A DNA stretch of 64,000 nucleotides, from NCBI GenBank assembly GCA_017477255.1, contig JAFUXB010000005.1, forward strand, positions 57,356-121,355, written 5' to 3'. How positions within the stretch are numbered: the first letter of the stretch is position 1; every line of letters starts with the position of its first letter. The DNA is from Bacilli bacterium. Its GTDB lineage: Bacteria > Bacillota_I > Bacilli_A > RFN20 > CAG-826. The notes beneath the pieces were generated by a model that was not told the DNA's origin, did no database searches, and saw only the letters and a list, made by a program, of their open reading frames with translations. Positions 52,833 to 62,182 of this stretch are shown here, one piece after another. A program made the translations under genes and the position numbers.

Positions 52833-52870
52833 AAAAAAACAGGGAGTCTCTTAAACGTACTCCCCGTTTT
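52833..52870. terminator. Bidirectional terminator between plsY and the GH43 operon
   Basis: ACAGGGAGT (52839-52847) pairs with ACTCCCCGT (52859-52867), one wobble pair, 11-nt loop. A seven-A run precedes it and TTTT follows, so it can act on both strands. Confidence 0.85.
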
Positions 52871-52889
52871 ATTTAACAGATCAGTTTTT

Positions 52890-53825
52890 TTATAATGTAA
52901 TTTTCATTTTTAGTTTTCCATCAACATAATCTAATTTATCAATGCAAAACTTTCTATCATTACATGCTAAATTTGGATCAGTATGACAGTGATAAGCACA
53001 ATACATTTGACCTTTGTCATCTTTAAATACGCAGTTATGGCCAGGACCACTAACTTTTCCTTCTATATATTGTGCAATTGGCTTATCATATTTTTCAAAA
53101 GGACCCCAAGGTGATTTAGCTTTTGCTCCACATATACAATAATATTTAGTCCAAACAAAGTTTGCTGAATACATTAATAAGTATTCACCATTTATTTTAA
53201 AAACAAATGGTCCTTCATTCCATTTAAAACTTCCTTCATTAAATAAATTTTCATGCATTTCATGCTCTAATTTAGGATCTGGACCACAAATGAATTTTGG
53301 TTTTCCAATAGTTCTTAATAAGTCTTTTGTAAGTCTTACGCAATAAATGTGGCTTTGGTGTTCACCATTTTTAGCAACGTTATCACAGCAATCTCTTGAA
53401 AAATATAAATATGCTTTTCCATCATCGTCAATAAATACATCCCCATCTATTGAAGCATATCCTGGATCAAACATTGGTTCATTATCATAAACATCAATAA
53501 ATGGTCCTAATGGAGAATCACTAACTGCTACACCCATTCTTAATGAATGATTTTTCTTCCATCTAGCAGTATAGTGCATTATAAATTTTCCATTGTGTTC
53601 AACAACTTCTGGTGCCCAAAAATTCTTATAACCAAATGATCTTTCAGTAGGTTTATAACATGTACCAACTTTTTTCCAATCTTTAATGTTTTCGCTTACA
53701 TACACATCAAAACGACATTCTCTTTCAGATTCTGTTGCATACATGTAATATTTGCCATCACTTGCATGTAAAACAAAAGGATCACCGATTTGTGTAATAA
53801 GTGTTGAAACAATCTTTTCACTCAT
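52890..53825 (-). CDS. GH43-family glycosidase, cytosolic
   Basis: A 311-residue single-domain GH43 enzyme without a signal peptide. Catalytic residues: Asp15 in IGDPFV, Asp127 in SIDGDVFIDDDG and Glu204 in NEGPF; FWAPEV and GPGHNCVF are also typical. It should remove pentose or related furanose units from imported oligosaccharides. Last gene of the minus operon; its start follows the modular lipoprotein gene by 15 bp, without a clear ribosome site. Confidence 0.85.
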   Translation of the reverse strand: MSEKIVSTLITQIGDPFVLHASDGKYYMYATESERECRFDVYVSENIKDWKKVGTCYKPTERSFGYKNFWAPEVVEHNGKFIMHYTARWKKNHSLRMGVAVSDSPLGPFIDVYDNEPMFDPGYASIDGDVFIDDDGKAYLYFSRDCCDNVAKNGEHQSHIYCVRLTKDLLRTIGKPKFICGPDPKLEHEMHENLFNEGSFKWNEGPFVFKINGEYLLMYSANFVWTKYYCICGAKAKSPWGPFEKYDKPIAQYIEGKVSGPGHNCVFKDDKGQMYCAYHCHTDPNLACNDRKFCIDKLDYVDGKLKMKITL

Positions 53826-53840
53826 AAACTTAACCGTAAA

Positions 53841-55610
53841 TTAGGAAAGTGAAACATGTTTAGCAACTTCTTCAGAGTTTGATGTTGCTTCATAATTTGT
53901 AAATGTTGCATGTGTTTCAAATGTAGTTAAAGCAACAACACATTCATCATTTTCACCAAATCCAGCAACTTCTTCTTTACCAACCTCATTGCCATTAATC
54001 AAAAATGCGATTTTTGAACCATATTTAATAATTTCAAATGTTAAAACGTTTTCACCAGTATATGCGCCAACATTATTAGCAAACATATATTTACCCCAAG
54101 TAAAGCCTTCAACATAACCATTTAGATTATATGTGCCCATCTCAACACGAGATTGTTGTCCTGTTAACTCGTTACTTCCTTCAACATTGAAAATAATTGT
54201 TGATCTTGAACTATTAATTAATGATAATCCAAAACGAGGATATGCTTCACCAGCTTTTTTACCTGTAACATTAATTGATGCTTTTGCATAAATAGTTTTT
54301 CCAGCTACGCCTCTAAAGAAAGCAAATTGTTGTCCATCAACTGCAACACTTGCTTTTCTATTAGTAGCGTGATCGCTTGATAAATCAAATCCTGCTGTTG
54401 AAGCGAATAGATTATTATTAAGTGTAACACTACCTAATTTCATATCTGTTGTATCAAATGGTACCTTACTCTTAATAAAATCTAAATCAGTTGTTGCTTC
54501 ATATTCAGTAAATGTTGCATGTGTTGCCATAGTAACAAGAGCAACACATACTTTGCTATCATTATCAAATCCTTTAAATTCTCTATAACCAACTAAAATT
54601 TCATTAATCATAAAGTATACATAACCATCGTATTTAATAATTTCAAACAACATTTTATTTTCACCGGTATATGATCCAACATTATTTTTCATCATATATG
54701 CGCCCCAGACGAAATTATCGCAGTATGAACCACTTCTAATATAATCAGCAGTTTCAACACGTGATTGTTGTCCAGTTAAATTATTACTTCCTTCTACATT
54801 AAAAATAAGTGCATCATCATTTTCGTTAATCATAGCAAGTCCAAATCTTGGATAAGCATCGTTTTCGTCTTTGCCATGAACATTAATAAATGTTTTAGCA
54901 TAAACATTATTACCAACAGAGTTCTTTAAGAATGCATATTCTTGAGAATCTGAATCAACACGAACAGTTCTATCAGTTGAATTATCCTTATTTAAATCAA
55001 AACCAGATGTTGTGTTATATGTGTTTGTTCCAATTGTTAAATTACCAATATTAGCATCTGTATTTACAATGAAATTACCAGTAATTGTAATGTCTTTTGC
55101 TGGCATTGTAAAAGCATTATTTGTGATTGGAGTATCATCATATTTTAATGATCCTTCTTCTAATTTATAACCAACCGCAGGAGTAATATAAACCTCGATT
55201 AAATCACCAAAATTAGCTTTACGTTTATTAACAGCGATTTCACCATTTTCTAAAGAACCAATTGAAATTTTATAACTTACTTTTTCAAATTCAGCAGTAA
55301 TATGTGCATCTTCCTTTGGCATTTCAAATTGGTTGTCTTCTACATAATCACCATTACAAAGTAAAGAATTTTTCTTTAATTTATAGCCTTCATTAGGTGT
55401 GACGGTTAAAGTAACGATTTCCTTATATTTTGCTTTTAATTTGTCTGGTACGACAGTTCCGTTTGTAATTGTAGAATCAACTACAACATTAAACTCTTCT
55501 TCGACTTGAGTTCCAGGGTTATTTTCCTGGCCACTATTTTTACAGCCGACTAAACCAGAACTTACAAAAAATAAAGATAAAATTAACGCAAAAAGTTTTT
55601 TGATTTTCAT
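53841..55610 (-). CDS. Modular lipoprotein with two InlB-type repeats and two copies of a novel ~190-residue domain
   Basis: A 589-residue lipoprotein (GLVGC, Cys23). Residues 40-180 are two Flg_new/InlB-B-like repeats (VTLTVTPNEGYKLKKNSL and EVYITPAVGYKLEEGSL). Residues about 188-375 and 390-578 are two copies of one domain, with shared blocks YPRFGL, NVEGSN-LTGQQSRVE, NVGSYTGEN/NVGAYTGEN, FEIIKY and THATFT-YEAT. The same domain closes the GH43 protein encoded upstream. I do not recognise the family; strand-rich composition and context suggest glycan binding. GAAAGGAG precedes the ATG. Confidence 0.75.
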   Translation of the reverse strand: MKIKKLFALILSLFFVSSGLVGCKNSGQENNPGTQVEEEFNVVVDSTITNGTVVPDKLKAKYKEIVTLTVTPNEGYKLKKNSLLCNGDYVEDNQFEMPKEDAHITAEFEKVSYKISIGSLENGEIAVNKRKANFGDLIEVYITPAVGYKLEEGSLKYDDTPITNNAFTMPAKDITITGNFIVNTDANIGNLTIGTNTYNTTSGFDLNKDNSTDRTVRVDSDSQEYAFLKNSVGNNVYAKTFINVHGKDENDAYPRFGLAMINENDDALIFNVEGSNNLTGQQSRVETADYIRSGSYCDNFVWGAYMMKNNVGSYTGENKMLFEIIKYDGYVYFMINEILVGYREFKGFDNDSKVCVALVTMATHATFTEYEATTDLDFIKSKVPFDTTDMKLGSVTLNNNLFASTAGFDLSSDHATNRKASVAVDGQQFAFFRGVAGKTIYAKASINVTGKKAGEAYPRFGLSLINSSRSTIIFNVEGSNELTGQQSRVEMGTYNLNGYVEGFTWGKYMFANNVGAYTGENVLTFEIIKYGSKIAFLINGNEVGKEEVAGFGENDECVVALTTFETHATFTNYEATSNSEEVAKHVSLS

Positions 55611-55625
55611 TTTTTAATCTCCTTT

Positions 55626-58600
55626 CTAATTAACTTTTGACATATACGAATTTATCTTTGCTTCATCTGTTGAAGCTTCATAATTAAAGAATTTAGCGCC
55701 AATATTCATACATAAAAATCCTGGATAAGATTTAAAATTAGTGCTAAAACCAGGTACTCCTTCACGTTTTCCTGCATAAGTATCATTTACGAAGAAATAA
55801 AAATTTGGTCCTTGTCTAACCATGGTTAATTTAACTGAATCATTACCAGTATAAGAACCTGTTGATACACTGTTATATGTATATGAACCTATTTCATTCC
55901 AGTTCCAATCACCAGTTCCTAGTCCTCCGGTAAAGGCCATTGTTGGTTTATTATTTGTTAAACCTGGAGCTTCAATACAATAAAATAAAGTCTGACTATC
56001 AGTATAAGAAATAAGTCCAAACTTAGGATAGCTATCGTTTTGATAAACTTGATTTATAGTTATATTTGTTGAAACTACAAAACTTGTTGAATATACATTC
56101 TTAAAGAAAGCATATTGTTGATCAGGTGCCTGAGCAATTGCGTATGGATTTTCCCCTTCATCATGAGAAATATCAAATCCAGTCGTTGTAATTCTATTCT
56201 TTAATGAACCTAAGTTTTCATTGTCTAATACATTTTCAAGTCCATCATTACCAAAAGTAAAATATGAACCTACAGCATCAAATGGAATTCCATAAGGAAC
56301 ATTTGAAGTTCTGTTTGTTGATGTAAAATTTGGGAGTGTATTAAATGTTGGAAGTACATGAAAATTATCAAGTGAATCTGATGTTGTAAATACATTAAAA
56401 GGAACATAAGCTTCAACTGAATAACCTTGTACGTTACTTACATCGACATTTTTTTGTAAGTGTTTAATATCAAACCCAAGTCCTTTTGTTCTAGCCATTG
56501 CTGGATAACTGGAAATTGTCCATCTATAACTATCCTTTACAAGTCCATGTCCAGAATAAAAACCACGATATTGTTCGATTGTTCCATTACATCCAACACG
56601 AAGTTGTAAAACATTATACGAAACAGTTGAAATTGAAGATTCACAAAACTGTATCTCTAAAGAGGAATTTTGATAGAGGGCTTTTGCTGGATTCCAAGAA
56701 ACAAATGGATCAGTAATTATTGCAGCAAAATAAACACCTTCTTCACCAATTTTTGTTGTAAATTTGCAGTTATAATCATCGCTAATAATTCCACCAAAAT
56801 CAAGCCATCTATTTCCTTTATATTCTTCTTCAGTGACATCACCATCAATAACAATACCTTCATCAAGTTGAATATCTCTCCAATCAAAACTTGAATAAAC
56901 TGGAGGATTTATTTTGTGGTTTCTTAAATCATACGAACCCTTATGTTCATTTAAAGGTCTTCCTAAAATACAAATATCACCAATTGCAATAGGTTTTTTA
57001 GAATTAATTTTAATTGATACTTCTTTTACAGGTATTTCATTAAATTCAGCAATAGCTGCTTGACCAGCCCTAACAAATTGCCATTCTTCATCAACACCCC
57101 AATTATGATCATAATAGATATTTTCAATTGTTAATTTACTATGACCAACTAAATTTTTATCGGTTTTAAATTGAATTTGATCAACTTTTTCCCAGAGTTT
57201 ATCGTAATAGAATGAATTATAAACTAAAACAGCTGTAACATTATAATACTCAGGCAAAGTTAATTTAATTGTTGTTCCTCTTTCGGCAACATAATCATTT
57301 ACCATTGAATCATTGTGCATCTTAATTAAATCATCATTTAAATAATGAACACTAGATGAACTTCTTGTATTTTTTGCTCTTACTGAAGCTAAAGGTGCGA
57401 TATTTTCATAACCGCTAACTTTCTTAGGCAATGGTTGAATAGACCAAGTTGGTCCATTAATATACATTATTTTTTCGCCTATATCGTTTTTAATAAAGTG
57501 GACTTTATCGATTGCGACAGCTCTTTCTGATCCTCCGCCATAAGCTCTATCAATATGAGCGTGATATATACAATAAAGTTGATTATCTACTCTTAAGAAA
57601 CAGTGGTGACCAGTTCCACTCATTTGATCATAATCATCAATTGCAATTCTTTTACCACTTTCATTTGTGTAATATCTTCCATCTTGATTTTCAACTGCTG
57701 CTAAAATCTTTCCACCATGATTTAAATCAACTTTCGTAAATTTTCCTAATGGACTTGTTCCAATAGCTTGTTTTACTGAATAGTTTTTAGATCTAAAATC
57801 ATGAACACTAAAAGTTAAATAATATTGACCATCTTCTTTAATCATAAATGGTCCTTCATTTGTATAGTTTTCATCAACAATTGTTAATGTTTGAGACAAA
57901 TCATCAACATTTTTTCTTCTTGTTCTTAAAAGTTTTGTTGCAGTTGAATAATCTGGAGTAAACATATCTTTCATATGAATTCCCCAAATTGATGAACCTT
58001 CACTATCACTAGTTGAGCAGAAATATAAATAAATTTCACCATCATCATCAACAAATAAATCAGCATCAATCATTTCTTGACCATAAACAGTTAATTTTTC
58101 ATCAAATAAGTTATTTGGAACCCAGACATCACCAAGTCCAACTGTTCTTCCATCAGAATTTATTCCACTATATTGAATAAATGGACCTGTAGGTTTATCT
58201 GCAATAGCTAAATTTAATGATAATCTATTTTGAGGATCGTTATTGTTTCTTCCTGAAAAACACATGTAGTATTTGCCTTCATATGGTAAAACTTCTGGTG
58301 CCCAAATATCTCTATGACACCAACTTGCTTCTTCAGGAGAAAAAGCAATACCTTGACATTCCCAAGCATTTAAATCATAACTTTTCCAAACTTGTACACC
58401 AGTTCCATTAATTTCGTTACTAGTTGCATACATATAAAAAATATTTTTACCAAATCCATCATCAACCATAATTACGCTTGGATCTGGGGCAGTTGTTACT
58501 AAATCGTTACGATAAAATAAATCGCCGTTATAGTTCAAACGATCGTTTTTGTCTAAATTATTGTAATTAACATAATCTAAAAGATTCTTTCCTGAACAAC

Positions 58601-58658
58601 CAGTAAGAGTACCAATTAGCAAAGTAATGATTGTAAAAAATAATCCTTTTCTTTTCAT
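55626..58658 (-). CDS. Large multidomain GH43 lipoprotein with CBM9-like and novel C-terminal domains
   Basis: A 1010-residue lipoprotein (LTGC, Cys21). The GH43 domain (about 45-400) has Asp59 in APDPSV, Asp197 in IDADLFVDDDG and Glu267 in NEGPF. A galactose-binding-like domain (about 415-570, NIAPLAS) is shared with the protein at 50134. A CBM9-like domain (about 600-790, GIVIDGDVTEEEY) follows. The last ~190 residues match the duplicated domain of the downstream lipoprotein (YPKFGL, GSYTGND, FNYEASTD). Likely an extracellular furanosidase acting on a branched glycan. AGGGGG precedes the ATG. Confidence 0.83.
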   Translation of the reverse strand: MKRKGLFFTIITLLIGTLTGCSGKNLLDYVNYNNLDKNDRLNYNGDLFYRNDLVTTAPDPSVIMVDDGFGKNIFYMYATSNEINGTGVQVWKSYDLNAWECQGIAFSPEEASWCHRDIWAPEVLPYEGKYYMCFSGRNNNDPQNRLSLNLAIADKPTGPFIQYSGINSDGRTVGLGDVWVPNNLFDEKLTVYGQEMIDADLFVDDDGEIYLYFCSTSDSEGSSIWGIHMKDMFTPDYSTATKLLRTRRKNVDDLSQTLTIVDENYTNEGPFMIKEDGQYYLTFSVHDFRSKNYSVKQAIGTSPLGKFTKVDLNHGGKILAAVENQDGRYYTNESGKRIAIDDYDQMSGTGHHCFLRVDNQLYCIYHAHIDRAYGGGSERAVAIDKVHFIKNDIGEKIMYINGPTWSIQPLPKKVSGYENIAPLASVRAKNTRSSSSVHYLNDDLIKMHNDSMVNDYVAERGTTIKLTLPEYYNVTAVLVYNSFYYDKLWEKVDQIQFKTDKNLVGHSKLTIENIYYDHNWGVDEEWQFVRAGQAAIAEFNEIPVKEVSIKINSKKPIAIGDICILGRPLNEHKGSYDLRNHKINPPVYSSFDWRDIQLDEGIVIDGDVTEEEYKGNRWLDFGGIISDDYNCKFTTKIGEEGVYFAAIITDPFVSWNPAKALYQNSSLEIQFCESSISTVSYNVLQLRVGCNGTIEQYRGFYSGHGLVKDSYRWTISSYPAMARTKGLGFDIKHLQKNVDVSNVQGYSVEAYVPFNVFTTSDSLDNFHVLPTFNTLPNFTSTNRTSNVPYGIPFDAVGSYFTFGNDGLENVLDNENLGSLKNRITTTGFDISHDEGENPYAIAQAPDQQYAFFKNVYSTSFVVSTNITINQVYQNDSYPKFGLISYTDSQTLFYCIEAPGLTNNKPTMAFTGGLGTGDWNWNEIGSYTYNSVSTGSYTGNDSVKLTMVRQGPNFYFFVNDTYAGKREGVPGFSTNFKSYPGFLCMNIGAKFFNYEASTDEAKINSYMSKVN

Positions 58659-58667
58659 AAAAACCCC

Positions 58668-59549
58668 CTAGATTTTTAATCCAGTTGTTGCGATACCTTC
58701 AATAAAATATCGTTGTGCAAATAAATATAAAATTAACATTGGAAGTAAAGCAATTACACATCCTGCCATAACAGCTGACCAGTCAGTATCATATAAGCCG
58801 ACTGAGAACATTAAAGCAATTTGTAATGTATATTTATCAGCATCCCATAAGTATAAATATGGACCTAAATAATCGTTATATCCATTTAAAAACCATAAGA
58901 TTCCTTGCGCAATTAAAGCTGCAACCGATAAAGGAACTATGATTTTAAAGAAGATACCAATATATGAAACACCATCAACTTTTGCTGCTTCAATTAAATC
59001 ATCTGGAATTGCACTAAAATATTGTCTTAAAAAGAAAATACATGCAGCTCCACCAAATAATCCAGGAACCATAATTGGGAAAAACGTATTTGTTAAATAT
59101 AATGTGTCATAAATTAAATATGATGGCATTAATGTAACAATTCCTGGAATCATCATCGAAGCTAAAAGTATTCCAAACATAATATTTTTGCCTGGGAATC
59201 TTAGTTTAGCAAAAGCATATGCTGCTAAAGCTGATGTTAATAAACCAATTAAAGTCGTTGGTAAAACAGTTAATAAAGTATTTCCAAATCCAAGTAAAAC
59301 TGTACTAACTCCAATCGCTCCTCCGCTTGCATCATCAAATAAAACTGTATGGTAACCTTTAAAATTAAATGTTTGTGGGAACCAAGTAAATGGAATTGTA
59401 ACAGCTTCTGAGTTGGTTTTAAAAGATGTAACTAAAATAATATAGAAAGGAACTAAAATAACAAGAGCATAAATAACAAGGCCAATATATGTAAATACAT
59501 CAGCTACTCTTTTGTTAATAATCTTACTTTTCTTTTTATCAATAGTCAT
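58668..59549 (-). CDS. CUT1 sugar ABC transporter permease (MalG-like)
   Basis: A 293-residue permease with six membrane segments; the EAA loop is IEAAKVDGVSYIGIFFKIIVPLS and the C-terminus GIATTGLKI is typical of the MalG group. It overlaps the upstream permease gene by 11 bp and has its own GGGTGAG site. It forms the second CUT1 transporter of the window, again with no ATPase gene in the cluster. Confidence 0.9.
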   Translation of the reverse strand: MTIDKKKSKIINKRVADVFTYIGLVIYALVILVPFYIILVTSFKTNSEAVTIPFTWFPQTFNFKGYHTVLFDDASGGAIGVSTVLLGFGNTLLTVLPTTLIGLLTSALAAYAFAKLRFPGKNIMFGILLASMMIPGIVTLMPSYLIYDTLYLTNTFFPIMVPGLFGGAACIFFLRQYFSAIPDDLIEAAKVDGVSYIGIFFKIIVPLSVAALIAQGILWFLNGYNDYLGPYLYLWDADKYTLQIALMFSVGLYDTDWSAVMAGCVIALLPMLILYLFAQRYFIEGIATTGLKI

Positions 59550-60465
59550 AACTCACCCAGAATCTACTTGTTGAATAATATAAAGCAGTAATAATTCCAA
59601 TAATTAATCCGATTATGATTGAAAATGCAGATGCAATGCCCATTCCCATCGTTGTGTTGTATTTAAAGACCATTTGCCAAACGTAAAATACCATAGTTAA
59701 ACCACTATTATTTGGTCCAGCATTGTTTCCTAATATAACTTGATATCTTGTAAAATCTTGAAGAAAACTAATTGTTCCTGTAACTAATAGATAAAATGTT
59801 GTTGGTGAAACAGCTGGTAAAGTAATTTCAAAAAATTGTGAAACCTTGCTAGCTCCATCAATTGATGCAGCTTCGTAATATGATTTTGGAACATTACCTA
59901 GTGCTGCACTATATAAAATAATTCCTAAAGCAGGTCCACTCCATAAATTAATAATTGCCATTGACCATGGTGCATATTTACTATCACTTAGCCAACCAAT
60001 AGGAGCTTGACCAAAAGCTTCTCTAATTTGATTTAAAATTCCAAATTGTTCTTCAAACAACCACTTCCACATTGTAGAAACAGCAACTACTGAACAAACA
60101 AAAGGAATAAAATAAATTGTTCTAAACGCCTTTGTTCCTTTAACTTTTCTATTAAGTAAAGTAGCAATTAAAAGTGAGATAATTATTGAAAAAGGTAGCG
60201 CAAGTGCCTCTAAAAATGTAATTTTAATAGATTTTCCAAATTTAGGATCTTGGAATAATTTAATATAATTATCAAACCCAACCCACGTTGCATTGTTAAA
60301 ATTGAATCCTTTAATTTTCATAAAAGACATAATTATTGCAAGTATAATTGGAAGTAATGAAAACAAGGCAAAGCCAATCATAGGCACAGTTCCTAAAGCA
60401 AAGCCAACACGAGCTTCGTGTTTACTTCCTTTTCTTGAAAACTTAATTTGCCTTTTTTGTCTCAT
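59539..60465 (-). CDS. CUT1 sugar ABC transporter permease (MalF-like)
   Basis: A 308-residue permease with six membrane segments; YYEAASIDGASKVSQFFEITLPA is the EAA loop. A basic N-terminal stretch (RQKRQIKFSRKGSKHE) precedes the first helix. It is 5 bp after the binding-protein gene. Confidence 0.9.
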   Translation of the reverse strand: MRQKRQIKFSRKGSKHEARVGFALGTVPMIGFALFSLLPIILAIIMSFMKIKGFNFNNATWVGFDNYIKLFQDPKFGKSIKITFLEALALPFSIIISLLIATLLNRKVKGTKAFRTIYFIPFVCSVVAVSTMWKWLFEEQFGILNQIREAFGQAPIGWLSDSKYAPWSMAIINLWSGPALGIILYSAALGNVPKSYYEAASIDGASKVSQFFEITLPAVSPTTFYLLVTGTISFLQDFTRYQVILGNNAGPNNSGLTMVFYVWQMVFKYNTTMGMGIASAFSIIIGLIIGIITALYYSTSRFWVSYDY

Positions 60466-60470
60466 TAAAA

Positions 60471-62081
60471 CTAAACTTTCCTATAATATTCAGGATGTAC
60501 TGCAGGATCTAGTGCAGCATTTGAAGCTTCAGTAATTTCATTAAAGAAACGAGTTAAATTCCATTTACCGTTTCTTACTTCATCGTTTAATCTGTCTGCC
60601 CAAACATCAATCCATAAATCATCCATTAAATAATTCCAGTCACCAGCTCTTTGATATTCAGCTGCTCTAACAAAAATTATTGAATTCTTTGGACATTTAT
60701 CTGTTTGTAAGAACGTTTCTGTCATTGAAATATCTTTTTGATTTGGAATATTGAAACCGGATTCAGCTTGTTTTGATTGACCTTCTGGACCAGCTAAATA
60801 TTCAATAAATTTAAAGGCTGCATCGTGATGTTTTGAATTTGTTGGAATACAGAAACCAACTGAACCAGAGTGACCAGCTTGAATTCCATTTGGTGCAACT
60901 GGATGTGGTGCACAGTCAAATTCTAATGATGCTGTTTGTCTATAAACTGGAACTGCTGCTCTTCTATCATCCATAATTGCAACTTTTCCACTTGTAAAGT
61001 AAGCTTCTTTACCAACAGTATTTAATGTATTTGGTGATGGAGTAACCTCCAATCCATAATTACCTTTTCCATCAACATCAACTGTTCTTGGTTGAGATAA
61101 TTGAACAAATTTAGTAAATGCTTCAAGTTGTGTTGGAACTGGTTTTGAACCAACTACTGGAGATTCAAAAAACTCGCCATCTTTTTGGTAAAGTTGAGTA
61201 TCATCACCTAATGTAAAATAATAGCGTTGGTCGCTTTCACTCCATTTCATACAGTCGCCACCAACTGACCAACCGTATGAAAACCACCATTCGGTGAAGA
61301 AACCATATTTACTTGGAGCTTTTGAATTATATGATTGAGTAAAAATTTTAAATAAGTTTTCACTTTCATCCCAACTCATTGGAATTCTATTATTGAAAAT
61401 CATTTCTTCATCTTCACCTGGAGCACTCCATGATGAAGTATCATCGATTCTATCTCTATAAAAACCTCTTTGCATTTGTTCTCTTGTAAAATGAGTTGCA
61501 TTTTCATTATTGAATTGATCAACAAAAGCATCAGTGATTTCATCCTTATCTTTGCTTATAATATGGATTCCCATTTGATTAAAATATTTAACATTATAAT
61601 ATAAAACGCTAGGTCCAATATCTTTTGGTAGTGCCCATAAAGGTTCATTCCCACCAGATTTTCTATTTTGTGGGTTAAAACGATATCTTTCAATACCACT
61701 TTCCCAAATTTCATCTAATTTAATTATTTCGCTATTTTTAACATAATCATCTAAAGGAATAATGTAGTCATTATCAGCCCAAGATTTACAAATATCATCA
61801 CCGACATAAACAACATCTGGGCAACGATTTCCAGCAATAACTTGTTGGACTGTTCCATAATAACTACTTCCTGGTTTAGTAACATATTCAACATAAATCT
61901 CGCCTTCATGAGCTGCATTAAATGTATCAACTAGATCACGGAAAATTTTAATTTCAGTTGGTTCACCATAACCCCAAAAAGTTACTGTTTCTCCTCCATG
62001 TTGATTATTATTTCCACCTCTACATGAACACAATGAAAGAAGACCTATACTAAAAATCGATAACAAAATTGATTTTCTCAT
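60471..62081 (-). CDS. CUT1 sugar-binding lipoprotein
   Basis: About 536 residues. The start is placed at 62081 because AAAGGGG precedes that Met; an in-frame Met at 62147 would lie on top of the promoter -35. Lipobox LCSC. Family 1 binding-protein features: VTFWGYGEPTEIKIFRDLV, RCPDVVYVGDDICKSWADN, LPKDIGPSVLYYNVKYF and a C-terminal lobe with GHSGSVGFCIPTNSKHHDAA. It is longer than most CUT1 binding proteins, which often goes with larger oligosaccharide ligands. First gene of the GH43 operon. Confidence 0.88.
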   Translation of the reverse strand: MRKSILLSIFSIGLLSLCSCRGGNNNQHGGETVTFWGYGEPTEIKIFRDLVDTFNAAHEGEIYVEYVTKPGSSYYGTVQQVIAGNRCPDVVYVGDDICKSWADNDYIIPLDDYVKNSEIIKLDEIWESGIERYRFNPQNRKSGGNEPLWALPKDIGPSVLYYNVKYFNQMGIHIISKDKDEITDAFVDQFNNENATHFTREQMQRGFYRDRIDDTSSWSAPGEDEEMIFNNRIPMSWDESENLFKIFTQSYNSKAPSKYGFFTEWWFSYGWSVGGDCMKWSESDQRYYFTLGDDTQLYQKDGEFFESPVVGSKPVPTQLEAFTKFVQLSQPRTVDVDGKGNYGLEVTPSPNTLNTVGKEAYFTSGKVAIMDDRRAAVPVYRQTASLEFDCAPHPVAPNGIQAGHSGSVGFCIPTNSKHHDAAFKFIEYLAGPEGQSKQAESGFNIPNQKDISMTETFLQTDKCPKNSIIFVRAAEYQRAGDWNYLMDDLWIDVWADRLNDEVRNGKWNLTRFFNEITEASNAALDPAVHPEYYRKV

Positions 62082-62107
62082 AAATGTACCCCTTTTGAAA
62101 TATTTTA

Positions 62108-62147
62108 CTATAACTCTATTATAGACTAATAAAATTATTTTTGTCAA
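62108..62147 (-). promoter_or_regulatory. Promoter of the GH43-transporter operon, with an operator-like repeat
   Basis: On the minus strand TTGACA (62142-62147) and TATAAT (62118-62123) are 18 bp apart, the best promoter in the window. CTATAA-CTCTA-TTATAG (62108-62124) overlaps the -10 and could be a repressor site. Confidence 0.75.
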
Positions 62148-62182
62148 TTATTGATAAAAATATTTAAAAAGAAAAAAATTAG

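Noticed and set aside
62082..62147. An upstream in-frame start for the CUT1 binding protein at 62147
   Set aside because: It would place the start codon on the TTGACA box of a strong promoter; the Met at 62081 has an AAAGGGG site and gives a normal lipoprotein signal.
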